The notes under the pieces were generated by a model that made no database searches, was not told the origin of the DNA, and saw nothing but the letters and a program-made list of their open reading frames with translations. Shown here piece by piece: positions 1-8,323 of a stretch of DNA of 40,928 bases. Source of the DNA: JBBRHF01 sp038223055 (GTDB lineage: Bacteria; Actinomycetota; Actinomycetes; JACCUZ01); NCBI GenBank assembly GCA_038223055.1, contig JBBRHF010000013.1:1-40928 (forward strand). The letters are read 5' to 3'. How positions within the stretch are numbered: position 1 is the first letter of the stretch; each line of letters opens with the position of its first letter. A program made the translations under genes and the position numbers.

Positions 1-100
1 GTTTCAATAGTTACGCAGGACCAGACCGGCCGCGAAACCCCAGGTCACAGCACTGATGCCGGACTACTTCAGGAGATCTGAGCCTGGAAGGACGACCACG

Positions 101-418
101 ATGGTGGCTCCACGGAAGTACCCGGACGAGATGCGTGAGCGTGCGGTTCGGATGGTGATCGAGGCCAAGGGTGACGCGGCGACGCGGCCGGCGGCGTGTC
201 GGCGGATCGGTGAGCAGCTCGGGGTCAACGTCGAGACGCTGCGTGGCTGGGTGAGTCAGGCCGAGGTCCACGCCGGGGCGCGTCCCGGGATCACCAGCAC
301 CGACTCGGCCCGGCTGGTCGAGCTGGAGCGGGAGAACCGTGAGCTGCGCCGAGCGAACGCGATCTTGCGGGCGGCATCGACTTTTTTCGCGGCGGAGCTG
401 GACCGCCCCTCCCGCTGA
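101..418 (+). CDS. IS3-family transposase OrfA
   Basis: Encodes a 105-aa helix-turn-helix protein that binds the ends of an IS3-type insertion sequence. The motif RERAVRMVIEA, the HTH core ETLRGWV and the C-terminal coiled-coil stretch with LERENRELRRANAIL are typical of IS3 OrfA. I chose the ATG at 101 because a purine-rich site (GGAAGGACG) lies upstream and the family start (MVAPRKYPDE) fits; an upstream in-frame ATG at 56 has no such site. The stop overlaps the next ATG as TGATG. A U UUU UUC slip site lies inside the gene. The reading frame looks intact, but the partner orfB is broken, so the element cannot move by itself. Confidence 0.85.
   Translation: MVAPRKYPDEMRERAVRMVIEAKGDAATRPAACRRIGEQLGVNVETLRGWVSQAEVHAGARPGITSTDSARLVELERENRELRRANAILRAASTFFAAELDRPSR
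382..388 (+). promoter_or_regulatory. Probable -1 ribosomal frameshift site of the IS3 element
   Basis: The heptamer T TTT TTC is read in the orfA frame as ACT-TTT-TTC. This matches the X XXY YYZ slippery pattern. The -1 frame from here runs without a stop into the orfB frame (FRGGAGPPLPLMIEF), which is the arrangement known for IS3 elements that make an OrfAB fusion. Frame and position are read directly; frameshifting itself is inferred. Confidence 0.55.
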
Positions 419-632
419 TGATCGAGTTCATCGACGGACACAAGGACACGTTCGGAGTCGAGCCGATCTGCACCGCGCTCAAGAGCGCGCAGGTGCCGAT
501 CGCTCCGAGCACCTACTACGCGGCCCGGGTCGAGGCCGCCCTCGGCGAGGGCGGTACGTGACGAGACGGTCAAGACCAAGATCGCCAGCGTGCACAAGGA
601 CAACTTCGGTGTCTACGGTGTCCGCAAGGTCC
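418..632 (+). pseudogene. IS3-family OrfB remnant (truncated and frameshifted)
   Basis: The N-terminal part of an IS3 OrfB (DDE integrase) starts at the ATG at 418: MIEFIDGHKDTFGVEPIC, then CTALKSAQVPIAPSTYYAAR. It meets a TGA at about 556. OrfB-like sequence resumes in another frame (KIASVHKDNFGVYGVRKV) up to about 630 and then stops abruptly where IS1380-type sequence begins on the other strand. The whole DDE catalytic core is missing, so this is a dead remnant. The boundary at about 632 is approximate. Confidence 0.75.
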
Positions 633-649
633 ATAACCTTGATCATTCA

Positions 650-1060
650 CGCCGGTGTGCGAGTCTCGTAGCCCATCGGAGTTCAGCCGCCCGGACAACT
701 CGTCCAGGACACGCAGCACGGTGGAGTCCGACGCGCCGCCCTCGGGGCCGAAGATCTCCACCTGACGGGTCATCGCCTCGATGTCGGACAGACACGTCGC
801 GCCCGCCGCCAACGCGCACGCCGCGTCGACCAGGGCCCGACCCCGATGGCGGATCGGCAGGAACCCCGACCGGGCCAGCACCTCCGCGAGCCCGGCCGTG
901 AGCCCGAGCTGGTCGCTCAACAACCGCGGCAGCACCACCCCCGCATGCGCCACCGTGCCGGCCCCACCCACCTTCACCGCCAGGTTGTTCGACCACTCCA
1001 AAGCGGCATCCACCAGCGGGTTGCGACCACGGCTACGCTGCACCTGAAGGGTGTCCCATC
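650..1060 (-). pseudogene. IS1380-type transposase N-terminal remnant
   Basis: The minus strand encodes EWSNNLAVKVGGAGTVAHAG, then VVLPRLLSDQLGLT, GRALVDAACALAAGATCLSDIE and FGPEGGASDSTVLRVLDEL. This is the N-terminal signature of IS1380-family DDE transposases. Similarity ends near 650, exactly where the IS3 remnant on the plus strand ends, so one event probably truncated both. The remaining roughly 300 residues with the catalytic core are absent. The start is unclear; a TTG just before EWSNN near 1000 is possible, and an open frame extends back to 1091. Family assignment is from memory of the motifs. Confidence 0.65.
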
Positions 1061-1382
1061 CTCGGAGTCTGCGTATCTCAACAATCCGCATTATCCCAGG
1101 TCAGGGGCACCTTTCACTGTCCCGACACCCCCAAAACCATGATCACCAAGACCGCCGTGAATACCCCAGGCTAATGGCCTTGATCGCTGCGGATAGACGC
1201 GCTTGCCTTCGCCACTCTCCACGCCCACGTACCTCAGATGTGATGGCTACGACGAGGCCCTCCTAACAGCGCCAGTTCGCCACCGATGAGGGACGCCAAC
1301 GATCTGCTCAGACATGTCCTGAATCTACTGAGCCACCGCCGCGGGTGTGGTCACTCGAGTCGCCGGCCCCTCCTGACATCCT
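1061..1382. other. Intergenic stretch without recognised genes
   Basis: About 320 bases between the IS1380 remnant and the Abi-type gene. No open frame here has recognisable protein character, and no clear inverted repeats were seen. It must hold the promoter of the downstream gene, but I cannot place it. Confidence 0.4.
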
Positions 1383-2258
1383 GTGAGCGTGTCAAGCACG
1401 ATGGTTCGAGCCGGACGCCCTGGGATCAGCCGCGCCACACGCAGCGAGTTCCGCAACCTGATGACTTCAGTGGTCGTCGGCGCCATCGATGACGCCTTCG
1501 CGGACGAGGAGTTCCTGCCGCTCGAATCAATCACCTACGCCGACACCAGCGTCCGCCGGTCTCGGACCGAGGAGTACCTGCAGGGCATTGACTGGCACGA
1601 CGCCGACCAGGTGCGCCGAGCCCTGCGGGTGTTCGAACGGCTCATCTCGAGGTACCTGCAGGAGCTCGCCAGCGACACGACCGGCCTCGCCCGGTTGCGT
1701 CGGGAGCTGGCGAACGATGGGTACCAGCTCACCGACGAGGCCCGCATCCTGCGGATCGGACCCCAACTGCCGGCCGGGTCACTGACGAACCTGAAGGACC
1801 CGGCCGCCATTGAGGAGCAACTCGAGCGGCTGGCCGGAGCCGCCGACGACGACCCCGCCCTGGCGGTCGGATCCGCAAAGGAGCTCGTGGAGTCCACCGC
1901 CAAGGTGGTCCTGGCCGAGCGTGGCCTGAGCTTCGCTGACCGCGCCGACCTGCCCGAGCTCGTGCGTGCCGCGCATGAAGCGCTGATGCTGCACCCCAAC
2001 CAACAAGCGGAGGGCCCCGACGGCACCCAAGCCGTGAAGAAGATCCTTGGCGGGCTGATCACAATCACCTCCGGCCTCGCCGAGCTACGCAACCGCGGCT
2101 ACGGCACCGGCCACGGCGCCGCCGGCGCCCGGGTCGGACTCCACCCCCGGCACGCTCACCTCGCCGTCAACACCTCCATCACGTGGTGCCGTCTCATGCT
2201 CGACACCCTGCACGACCCTCAAGCCCCCTGGACAACCGCCAACCACCAACCCAAGTGA
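1383..2258 (+). CDS. Abortive-infection family protein (Abi_C domain)
   Basis: A 291-aa soluble protein. Residues about 160-290 match the Abi C-terminal domain found in AbiJ-like phage-defence proteins: AVGSAKELVESTAKVVLAER, then DLPELVRAAHEALML, VKKILGGLITITSGLAELRN, YGTGHG and HLAVNTSITWCRLMLDT. The RN...TGHG segment is the most conserved family signature. The N-terminal half is helical and not recognised. The start is GTG at 1383; an ATG six codons later is possible. It stands alone on its strand beside transposon debris, as defence genes on mobile DNA often do. The role in abortive infection is inferred from the domain; no nuclease motif was identified in the N-terminal half. Confidence 0.7.
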   Translation: MSVSSTMVRAGRPGISRATRSEFRNLMTSVVVGAIDDAFADEEFLPLESITYADTSVRRSRTEEYLQGIDWHDADQVRRALRVFERLISRYLQELASDTTGLARLRRELANDGYQLTDEARILRIGPQLPAGSLTNLKDPAAIEEQLERLAGAADDDPALAVGSAKELVESTAKVVLAERGLSFADRADLPELVRAAHEALMLHPNQQAEGPDGTQAVKKILGGLITITSGLAELRNRGYGTGHGAAGARVGLHPRHAHLAVNTSITWCRLMLDTLHDPQAPWTTANHQPK

Positions 2259-2302
2259 GCCCGGTTCTCAGGCCCGGCCGCTCAGCACCTGCTGGTCGAA
2301 GG

Positions 2303-2344
2303 GACCCATTTCACAGGGTTTGAATAATGGTCTCCACCAGTGAA
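2303..2344. repeat. Left copy of an about 41-bp imperfect direct repeat
   Basis: The core at 2317-2344 matches 3209-3236 at 26 of 28 positions. Similarity continues upstream with the shared octamer GACCCATT and a one-base indel. The two copies lie in the same orientation and bracket the membrane-protein gene at 2398-3132. Confidence 0.8.
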
Positions 2345-2397
2345 CTGACCCGCGATACGAAGCGGATTGCATTGTGGTGCAATCGAATCGGAGTGCC

Positions 2398-3132
2398 TTA
2401 TGTTCCGGCCCTGAGTTCTACCCCGGTACCCGTTTGTGTGACGTCACACGACCGGACGATGTCAAGGTTCGGCGGCTCGCGCCAGGTAAGCCGTGCTCGA
2501 ACTCCGTCGCCTAGTTGAGGGACCGACCCACTCGGATCGAAGTCTCCCAATCCAACGACCCGCTGCCCCTGCCACCGGCCGGCGCCATCGAACCGCGACG
2601 AATAGCCGCGGTCTACACACAGGATGACCTCGGTTGGGTCGCCCCCCGCGCTCAATGTCGTCGGCCCGATGGCCACAAACGACCCCACCGCCAGGCGAGC
2701 CGCGGACCGATCGGCGGGTCGGTCGATATGAAGCTCCACTCCGTAGGCCGGAGCGCTGCCCTGGTTGTGGATCTGGACCGCATATCCCCTCAACGACTGA
2801 TCGGACTGAGAGTCGCCCTCGTCAACCTCCAGGTCCTGCAGACTGCCGACCACGAGCAGCCCATGCTGGTTGCTGATGGCGTTATCGCGGATGGAGTCGA
2901 TCTGGTACCGCGCGGCGCGGCCGTTGGCTACGGCGGTGATGTTGGCGGTCAGGAACGGCCGCGCCCGCCAACGGCTGGCTGATCGGAAGGTCAGCACGGA
3001 CGCGGTCAGAGCGAGAACTGACAGCACGATCGGAATCAGTTTCAGGACGAGATCCATGGCGCCGATCGTATCTAGCGGCTCCCCCATCGTCAGTTGCATG
3101 CACGCACCTTCAGTGGTTTGCGCCGAGCTCAT
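2398..3132 (-). CDS. Single-pass membrane protein of unknown function
   Basis: Up to 244 aa. One N-terminal transmembrane segment (KLIPIVLSVLALTASVLTF) is followed by a short basic stretch and a soluble domain rich in beta-strand-like segments. No family recognised. Three starts are possible: 3132, 3099 (MQLTMGEP) and 3057 (MDLVLKL); the last puts the transmembrane helix at the extreme N-terminus, as in many signal-anchored proteins. The gene stands alone and is bracketed by about 41-bp direct repeats, which suggests it moved or was duplicated as a unit. Confidence 0.55.
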   Translation of the reverse strand: MSSAQTTEGACMQLTMGEPLDTIGAMDLVLKLIPIVLSVLALTASVLTFRSASRWRARPFLTANITAVANGRAARYQIDSIRDNAISNQHGLLVVGSLQDLEVDEGDSQSDQSLRGYAVQIHNQGSAPAYGVELHIDRPADRSAARLAVGSFVAIGPTTLSAGGDPTEVILCVDRGYSSRFDGAGRWQGQRVVGLGDFDPSGSVPQLGDGVRARLTWREPPNLDIVRSCDVTQTGTGVELRAGT

Positions 3133-3195
3133 CCTGTGGCTGCGAGGTGAGCTGATGACCGCCGCGCGTTGCCCTCTTCGTCCGCGACTCCCTCC

Positions 3196-3236
3196 GACCC
3201 ATTCGCACGGTTCGAATAATGGTTTCCACCAGTGAA
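3196..3236. repeat. Right copy of an about 41-bp imperfect direct repeat
   Basis: Second copy of the repeat at 2303-2344, in the same orientation. Both copies contain GAATAATGGT followed by TCCACCAGTGAA with one difference between. The short open frames that begin MVSTSE in both copies are a by-product of the repeat and are not called as genes. Confidence 0.8.
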
Positions 3237-3762
3237 GGAAGGCTGAGGACAGCTCACAACAAGGAGGAGAATCGGGCAGACAGTTGGACTTCCTCGCGCA
3301 GGCTGGGTGCGCTTGTCCCGGGACGTCCTTTGGGAGCGGGCGGTTCGGTCAACGCTTCGGTGATGGTCTCGACCGTCAGTCTCCTGAAACGATGCGGGCA
3401 ACTTGCCGGCTCACGTGGTCCGCGGCGGCCCTTGACAAGCAACGAAGGCCGGGGCCACGCCGGGCAGTTGTCGTCTAACTCGTAAGCCGCAGGGCGCATG
3501 CGGTCTCCGAGACCAGCAGAAATCGGCCGGAGCCAGAACCTCTCCGAGAACCATGCCTGCGGCCGATTTTAGGTGGGGGGTCAAACCACCAGGTGGGGCA
3601 ACGGCTGACCCCATCACGGCACCTACTGGCCCCCAACACCCCCCAATCACTTCCCCTGTTGCCCACCCCAGGCAATTCCTCGGGTTCGGCCTGTCACACG
3701 GGGGCCGCCGCGGGCACCTTCCCTTGGGCAGAACCGGTTCAGACTCAGCCCGAGGAGAACAC
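3237..3762. other. Non-coding stretch upstream of the FtsK-like gene, with an inverted repeat
   Basis: About 525 bases with no supported gene. Its one clear structure is a perfect 10-bp inverted repeat, AAATCGGCCG at 3520-3529 and CGGCCGATTT at 3560-3569, with a 30-base spacer. It lies about 200 bases before the start chosen for the FtsK-like gene and could be a regulator site or a terminator-like hairpin. The frame of the FtsK-like gene stays open back to an ATG at 3553, but this upstream part has no protein character. Confidence 0.5.
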
Positions 3763-6700
3763 GTGGCCGCCACCGCGCCTGCCCGCCGCCCCCCGTCCCG
3801 TCGCCGACCGGGAGAGCTGCTGGGCGCACCGAGCCAGCATTTGGCGCCCCGCCCGGCCACCTGGGGCCGGCAGGTGACGGCCTTGGTGGCCGCCGGGGTG
3901 GCGGGGTTCGGCACCGCCCCGCTGCTCGAGCACCCCGCCCTGGCCGGACCCGCTCTGACCCTGGGGGTTGTGGGTGGCCTGTGTCGCGCAGTCCAGGGGC
4001 TGCGCACCAGTGCCCGCAATCAGCTCGCCGATCGGCTCGCCGAGGCGCTCTGCCCGGGGTTGGGGCTTCGGTGCCCCGACCGGCGGGCGGTCCGGCTGCG
4101 TTCGTGGCGCCGGGGTTGGCGCGGTGTCCCGCGCCGGGTCGACTTGCGGTACGCCCCCGGCGTCGATGACACCGACCCCGCCTGGCGCACCGAGCTCGTG
4201 AAGGCCGTCGCCCGGCGGCTGCTGGCCGACTACGAGGTCACCCGCCACGACCGGCGCCGGTGCCGAATGCAGCTCCGCTGGGTTCCCCAGCGTGACGCGA
4301 AGACGTCCCCGGCGATGCAGGTCAGGGCCGTACGGACCATCGCCGAGCTGCTCGGGCCCACCGCCGCGGTGACCGACGTGCAGTGGGCCGGGGAGGATCT
4401 GGCTGGGCTGGACGTGCGCCACGAAGCCGGCGCGAAGCTGGCGGCGCCCGGATACCGATACCGGGTCGAGCGGGTCGTGTCCACGATGCTGCCGGGCCGG
4501 TGGCGGGCCCGCTGGGACCTGGAGGCCGACACCGTCCGGTTCGAGGTCCGTCCGAGTTTCCCCACCAACATCTGGCTGCCGAAAGAACCTGTGGACCCCG
4601 GCGCGGACCTGCTCGCGTCCTACGACGAGCTGCGGATCTCCTACGGTGTCGACGAGGACCAGAACGTCATGCAGTGGCGCCCGGCTCAGGATCCGAACGT
4701 CATGCTTGTCGGAGCACCGGGTACCGGCAAGCCCTTGGCGGTCGACACCGAGGTGCCGACGCCGTCGGGGTGGACCACGATGGGCGAACTCGTCGACGGC
4801 GACATCGTCTACGACGACCAGGGCCAGGCGTGCACCGTGGTCACGGCCCACCCGGTGCGCCATGGCCGGCCGTGCTACCGGATCGTCTTCTCCGATGGCA
4901 GCGAGATCGTCGCCGACGCCGATCACCTGTGGTCGACCAGCACCCGCCCGGAACGCGTCTCCCGGCAGCGCGGTGCCCGAGGGCGCGGCGCAGACATCCG
5001 CAAACCACGGCTGAGCAAAGCACAACTCGCGCGACTGGCCGCCGCGCTGGATGACTGCGGGGACGCCGACCTGATCAGCATTCCCGACGTGTCCCGGCTC
5101 GCGGGGATGTCGGCGTCCGCCCCGATCCTGCGCCAACTCAGCCGCGACCTTCCCGTGTCCGGACTCCAGCCCCGCCCGGTGGGTGACTTCGTGTACGCCG
5201 AGCAGATCGTCGAGCAGATCCAGACGGTCAACGCCTACCCGCGCCGGGCGCTCCTGCAGCAGCTTTCCGTAGCCGTTTTGGCCGGGGGAGTCCACCTGCC
5301 CCACCACACGGCGGGGAGCATCCTCGCCCTCGCCGAGGCCGCTGACCCCGATGGGCAGCTGAGCACCCCGCAGCTGCGCCGGCTGCTCGGGGTGGACTAC
5401 AACACGGTCCAGGTCGTGCTGCGCGCGGTCGACGTCGCGGCCAGCCAACGTCGGGAGACGGTGACCGGCACGATCCCCGCCCACGTCGAACACCGTCGCA
5501 GCCCCGGGCCGCCGGTGCGTCTGCACCTCAAACGTCAGCTGCTCGAGGCCCTGGCCGTGTGGGGCGCCGGCCGGGTCAAGGACGGCAAGACCACGATGGC
5601 GCCCAGCTCGGTGCGCTCCACCCTCGAGATCGCCGCCACGTTGAGCACACCCGACGGGATGGCGAACCACACTGTCCGGGTGGCGGCGCCCATCCAGTGC
5701 CCCGCCGCCGACCTTCCGTTGCCGCCGTACGCGCTGGGGGTCTGGGCGGGCGACGGAGACTCCCGAAATCCCATCTACACCAGCATCGACCCCGAGGTCG
5801 CGGCATTCCTGGAAGCCGACGGGATCGTGGTGGTCGATCTCGGGCGGCCCGCCACCAAGCCGGAGACCTATCGTGCCCGCAGATACGCGATGAGGTCCCC
5901 GGTCCGCCGCCGCCTCGACGAGTTGGGCTTGTTGCGAGGCGCGGATCCGGTGAGCCGACCCCGAACCAAGCACATCCCGAAGCCGTATCTGAGGGGTTCG
6001 ATCGAGCAGCGCCGGGCGCTCCTGGCGGGCCTGATGGACACCGACGGCACGGTCAGCCGCGTCGGCGCCTGCGAGTTCACCAACACCACGCAGCAGTTGG
6101 CCTACGACGTTCACGAGCTGGCCTGCTCCCTGGGGTACAGGGCCACCATCCGGGCCGGGCGCGCCACACTCAACGGACGGGACTGCGGGCCGAAATGGAC
6201 GGTCGCCTGGACGACGACCGACCGGGTGTTCCGGCTCGAACGCAAACACCTGGTCCACAAGGAACGGACCGCGCGTTGCGCCCCGGAGCGCCTGCTGAAC
6301 CGGTACATCACCGCGGTTGAGCCGGTGGCGTCGGTGCCGGTGCGGTGCATCACCGTGGACAGCTCGAGCCGGCTCTACCTGGTCGGTCGCACTTTCATTC
6401 CGACCCACAACACGGTCACCGCGCACACGCTGCTGGTGCAGGTCACCCGCCGCGGCTGGCCGGTGTGGGTGGTGGACGGAAAGTCGGTGGAGTTCCTCGG
6501 GTTCCAGGACTGGCCAAACGTGCAGGTGGTGGCGACCAGCATCGAGGAGCAGGTCGCGGTGATCCACCGGGCCTGGGAGGTGATGGAGCACCGCTACCAG
6601 CTGGTCACCTCCGGGCGGGCACGGGAGTCCGACTTCGAGCCGCTGCTGGTGTTCCTGGACGAGTTCGCGGACTTCCGCGGGAACCTGGCCGCCTGGTACG

Positions 6701-7701
6701 CCGAGGTCAAGGTGAAGGGCGACCCGACCGTGCCGCCGGTGCTGTCGCGGGTCGCGTCGCTGGCCCGCAAGGGCCGCACCAGCCGGGTCCACCTCATCTT
6801 CGGCACCCAACGCCCCGACGCCCAGTATTTCGGGTCCGGCTCGGGTGGGGGAGCGGGGGACATGCGGGACAACTTCCGGATGCGGATCTCGATGGGCCGG
6901 CTGTCCCCGCAGGGCGCGCTGATGATGTGGGAGTCCCCGGCGATCGGCACCAGCATCCCGCGGGGTTGTCGTGGCCGGGCCACCACCATCAACGACGCGA
7001 ACCGGGCGGTGGAGATCCAGACCTACCGCACCCCCGACCCGCGCAAAGTCTTGCCGGGTGATCAGGATGCGGCGCTGCTCGCTCGGCTGCGGCCGGGCGC
7101 GACGCGGCACGAGCGGCTGCTGATCGTCCCACCGCAGTGCGAGCCCGACCTGGATACCGACGTGGTGAAGGACCCGACCTACACCGACCACGTTGGCGCC
7201 CGGTGGGTGCTCGCCTCTACCCGCCCTGATTTGGATCCGGTGCTGCACCGGCGGGAGAAGGCACTCGACGGGCGCGCCTTGTCCTCCCCGATGGCGGTGT
7301 TCGGCCTGACAGCAACGGAAACTGCTACGGGGCATCAAGCATCGGGCTCGGTGTCGGCGACTGGGCCGCGCTCGGCAAGTGCCCAGCCGCGGCCGCGGGT
7401 GGTCCCGGACGAGACGCGCGATACCGCGGAGGAGGACTTCGACCACGGCTACGGCTATGGCCCCACCGTTGACCGGGCGGCGTCCCAGCTTGAGGTCGGT
7501 GACCTGGTCTTGGTTGATGAGGACACCGGGGTGTGGGGGGTCGTGGACGGCGACCCCGAACCGGACCTCGCCGACCCGGGCTGCATCGCGGTGTCCTGGC
7601 GCGGCGACGACGACGCGGCCGGCCTGATCTCGGTCCCCGATGACCTGCTCCTCACCGTCCGTCGCCCGGTCGAGCCCGACACCGAGGGGGAGGGGTCGTG
7701 A
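3763..7701 (+). CDS. FtsK/Tra-like DNA-translocase ATPase split by an intein
   Basis: 1312-aa precursor; about 752 aa after removal of the intein. It resembles the FtsK/SpoIIIE-type ATPases that pump double-stranded DNA during conjugation of actinobacterial integrative elements. A hydrophobic pair near residues 35-75 (VTALVAAGVAGFG and LALTLGVV-like stretches) suggests membrane anchoring. The Walker A motif GAPGTGK-T is interrupted by the intein between K and T. Walker B is LLVFLDEFADF, followed by SLARKGRTSRVHLIFGTQRP and NFRMRISMGRLSPQG. The GTG at 3763 was chosen because GAGGAG lies five bases upstream. The stop overlaps the next start (GTGA). ATPase activity should depend on splicing. The role in transfer is inferred from family and context. 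Confidence 0.8.
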   Translation: MAATAPARRPPSRRRPGELLGAPSQHLAPRPATWGRQVTALVAAGVAGFGTAPLLEHPALAGPALTLGVVGGLCRAVQGLRTSARNQLADRLAEALCPGLGLRCPDRRAVRLRSWRRGWRGVPRRVDLRYAPGVDDTDPAWRTELVKAVARRLLADYEVTRHDRRRCRMQLRWVPQRDAKTSPAMQVRAVRTIAELLGPTAAVTDVQWAGEDLAGLDVRHEAGAKLAAPGYRYRVERVVSTMLPGRWRARWDLEADTVRFEVRPSFPTNIWLPKEPVDPGADLLASYDELRISYGVDEDQNVMQWRPAQDPNVMLVGAPGTGKPLAVDTEVPTPSGWTTMGELVDGDIVYDDQGQACTVVTAHPVRHGRPCYRIVFSDGSEIVADADHLWSTSTRPERVSRQRGARGRGADIRKPRLSKAQLARLAAALDDCGDADLISIPDVSRLAGMSASAPILRQLSRDLPVSGLQPRPVGDFVYAEQIVEQIQTVNAYPRRALLQQLSVAVLAGGVHLPHHTAGSILALAEAADPDGQLSTPQLRRLLGVDYNTVQVVLRAVDVAASQRRETVTGTIPAHVEHRRSPGPPVRLHLKRQLLEALAVWGAGRVKDGKTTMAPSSVRSTLEIAATLSTPDGMANHTVRVAAPIQCPAADLPLPPYALGVWAGDGDSRNPIYTSIDPEVAAFLEADGIVVVDLGRPATKPETYRARRYAMRSPVRRRLDELGLLRGADPVSRPRTKHIPKPYLRGSIEQRRALLAGLMDTDGTVSRVGACEFTNTTQQLAYDVHELACSLGYRATIRAGRATLNGRDCGPKWTVAWTTTDRVFRLERKHLVHKERTARCAPERLLNRYITAVEPVASVPVRCITVDSSSRLYLVGRTFIPTHNTVTAHTLLVQVTRRGWPVWVVDGKSVEFLGFQDWPNVQVVATSIEEQVAVIHRAWEVMEHRYQLVTSGRARESDFEPLLVFLDEFADFRGNLAAWYAEVKVKGDPTVPPVLSRVASLARKGRTSRVHLIFGTQRPDAQYFGSGSGGGAGDMRDNFRMRISMGRLSPQGALMMWESPAIGTSIPRGCRGRATTINDANRAVEIQTYRTPDPRKVLPGDQDAALLARLRPGATRHERLLIVPPQCEPDLDTDVVKDPTYTDHVGARWVLASTRPDLDPVLHRREKALDGRALSSPMAVFGLTATETATGHQASGSVSATGPRSASAQPRPRVVPDETRDTAEEDFDHGYGYGPTVDRAASQLEVGDLVLVDEDTGVWGVVDGDPEPDLADPGCIAVSWRGDDDAAGLISVPDDLLLTVRRPVEPDTEGEGS
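4732..6411 (+). mobile_element. Class 3-like intein with LAGLIDADG homing endonuclease motifs
   Basis: 560 residues inserted in frame inside Walker A. It begins PLAVDTEVPTPSGW, so the usual Cys/Ser at position 1 is Pro. It ends FIPTHN followed by Thr of the extein. Intein residues His65 and Trp67 (ADADHLW), Cys539 (VRCITVD) and Thr558-His559-Asn560 give the W-C-T set that defines class 3 inteins, which splice by way of the internal Cys rather than residue 1. Two DOD-type motifs, ALGVWAGDGD near intein residue 332 and LLAGLMDTDGT near 427, mark a LAGLIDADG endonuclease. Both motifs keep their acidic residues, so homing activity is plausible. Splicing class is inferred from motifs. Confidence 0.85.
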
Positions 7702-8006
7702 CCGGGTCCGGCGCCTCCGCCCGCGGCTCGGATGACGACCTGTTCCTGCTGACCATGGTTGGCTTTCTCACCCTCGGGGGGGTCGCTGCTGCCGCGGTCA
7801 CCGGGTGGGCCGACACCGTGTCCTGGCTGCTCGCCCACCAGGTGCTTGTGCCCGCGGCCGAGCACCCGCTGCTCACGGTGCCGGGCAGCGTCGGCGCCGG
7901 CCTGGACGTGCCGCGGCTCGCGTTGGCCGTTGCCGCGGCCCTGCTCGCGTTCGCCGGGGTGGCTGGCGCCGCGCGCCGCCATCTGGCGCGGGGTGAGCTG
8001 CGGTGA
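7698..8006 (+). CDS. Small membrane protein of the transfer operon
   Basis: 102 aa with two hydrophobic segments: FLLTMVGFLTLGGVAAAAVTG near residues 16-36 and LALAVAAALLAFAGVAGAA near 74-92. The loop between them and the Arg-rich C-terminus (RRHLARGELR) suggest both ends face the cytoplasm. No family recognised. It starts with GTG inside the FtsK-like stop (GTGA) and ends in another GTGA overlap, so it is translationally coupled on both sides. A role as partner of the membrane-bound transfer ATPase is an inference from position only. Confidence 0.7.
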   Translation: MTGSGASARGSDDDLFLLTMVGFLTLGGVAAAAVTGWADTVSWLLAHQVLVPAAEHPLLTVPGSVGAGLDVPRLALAVAAALLAFAGVAGAARRHLARGELR

Positions 8007-8323
8007 GACCTACCTCCAGGGCGCACCTGGCCCGCCAACTCGCGGCTGCGATCACCGCGGCGGAGTGCAAGGGGCAGGGCCGGCAGTGGAGCGAATGGGA
8101 GGCTGCGCACGCCGCCGCCACGACACCCGCGCAGGCCAAGGAAGCCGCCGCCGACGCGATGGCACTGTGCGTGTTCTGCCCCGAGACCAAACTCTGCGCC
8201 GAGCGTGCCGTGCTGGACGCTTACAGCGGGCTGGCAGCCGGCGCCGCCTACGTCAACGGGGCCCGTAAACCGACCGCCGCTGTGGTCCTCAAACCTGAAC
8301 CCCCGCAAAGGAGAGCTGGATGA
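8003..8323 (+). CDS. Divergent WhiB-like Fe-S protein
   Basis: 106 aa. Cys22, then Cys56-x2-Cys59-x5-Cys65 (LCVFCPETKLC) reproduce the four-cysteine spacing of WhiB proteins, which bind a [4Fe-4S] cluster and act with the main sigma factor. The usual GVWGG turn after the last Cys is replaced by GLAAGAAYVNG, so it is a divergent member. The GTG start lies in the stop of the small membrane protein, and the stop overlaps the next ATG as ATGA. It probably regulates this element's operons, but no target can be named from the sequence. Confidence 0.65.
   Translation: MRPTSRAHLARQLAAAITAAECKGQGRQWSEWEAAHAAATTPAQAKEAAADAMALCVFCPETKLCAERAVLDAYSGLAAGAAYVNGARKPTAAVVLKPEPPQRRAG

Noticed and set aside
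2327..3485. Two short frames both starting MVSTSE
   Set aside because: The shared start is just the 41-bp repeat; beyond it the two are unrelated and lack protein character.
3553..3762. Upstream ATG for the FtsK-like gene
   Set aside because: The extra 70 residues are Pro/Gly-rich without conservation signs, while GTG at 3763 has a strong GAGGAG site.
3745..7446. Very long minus-strand open frame (over 1200 codons) opposite the FtsK-like gene
   Set aside because: It is the antisense of a well-supported gene with Walker motifs and an intein; its product is low-complexity Arg/His/Pro-rich sequence, an effect of high GC.
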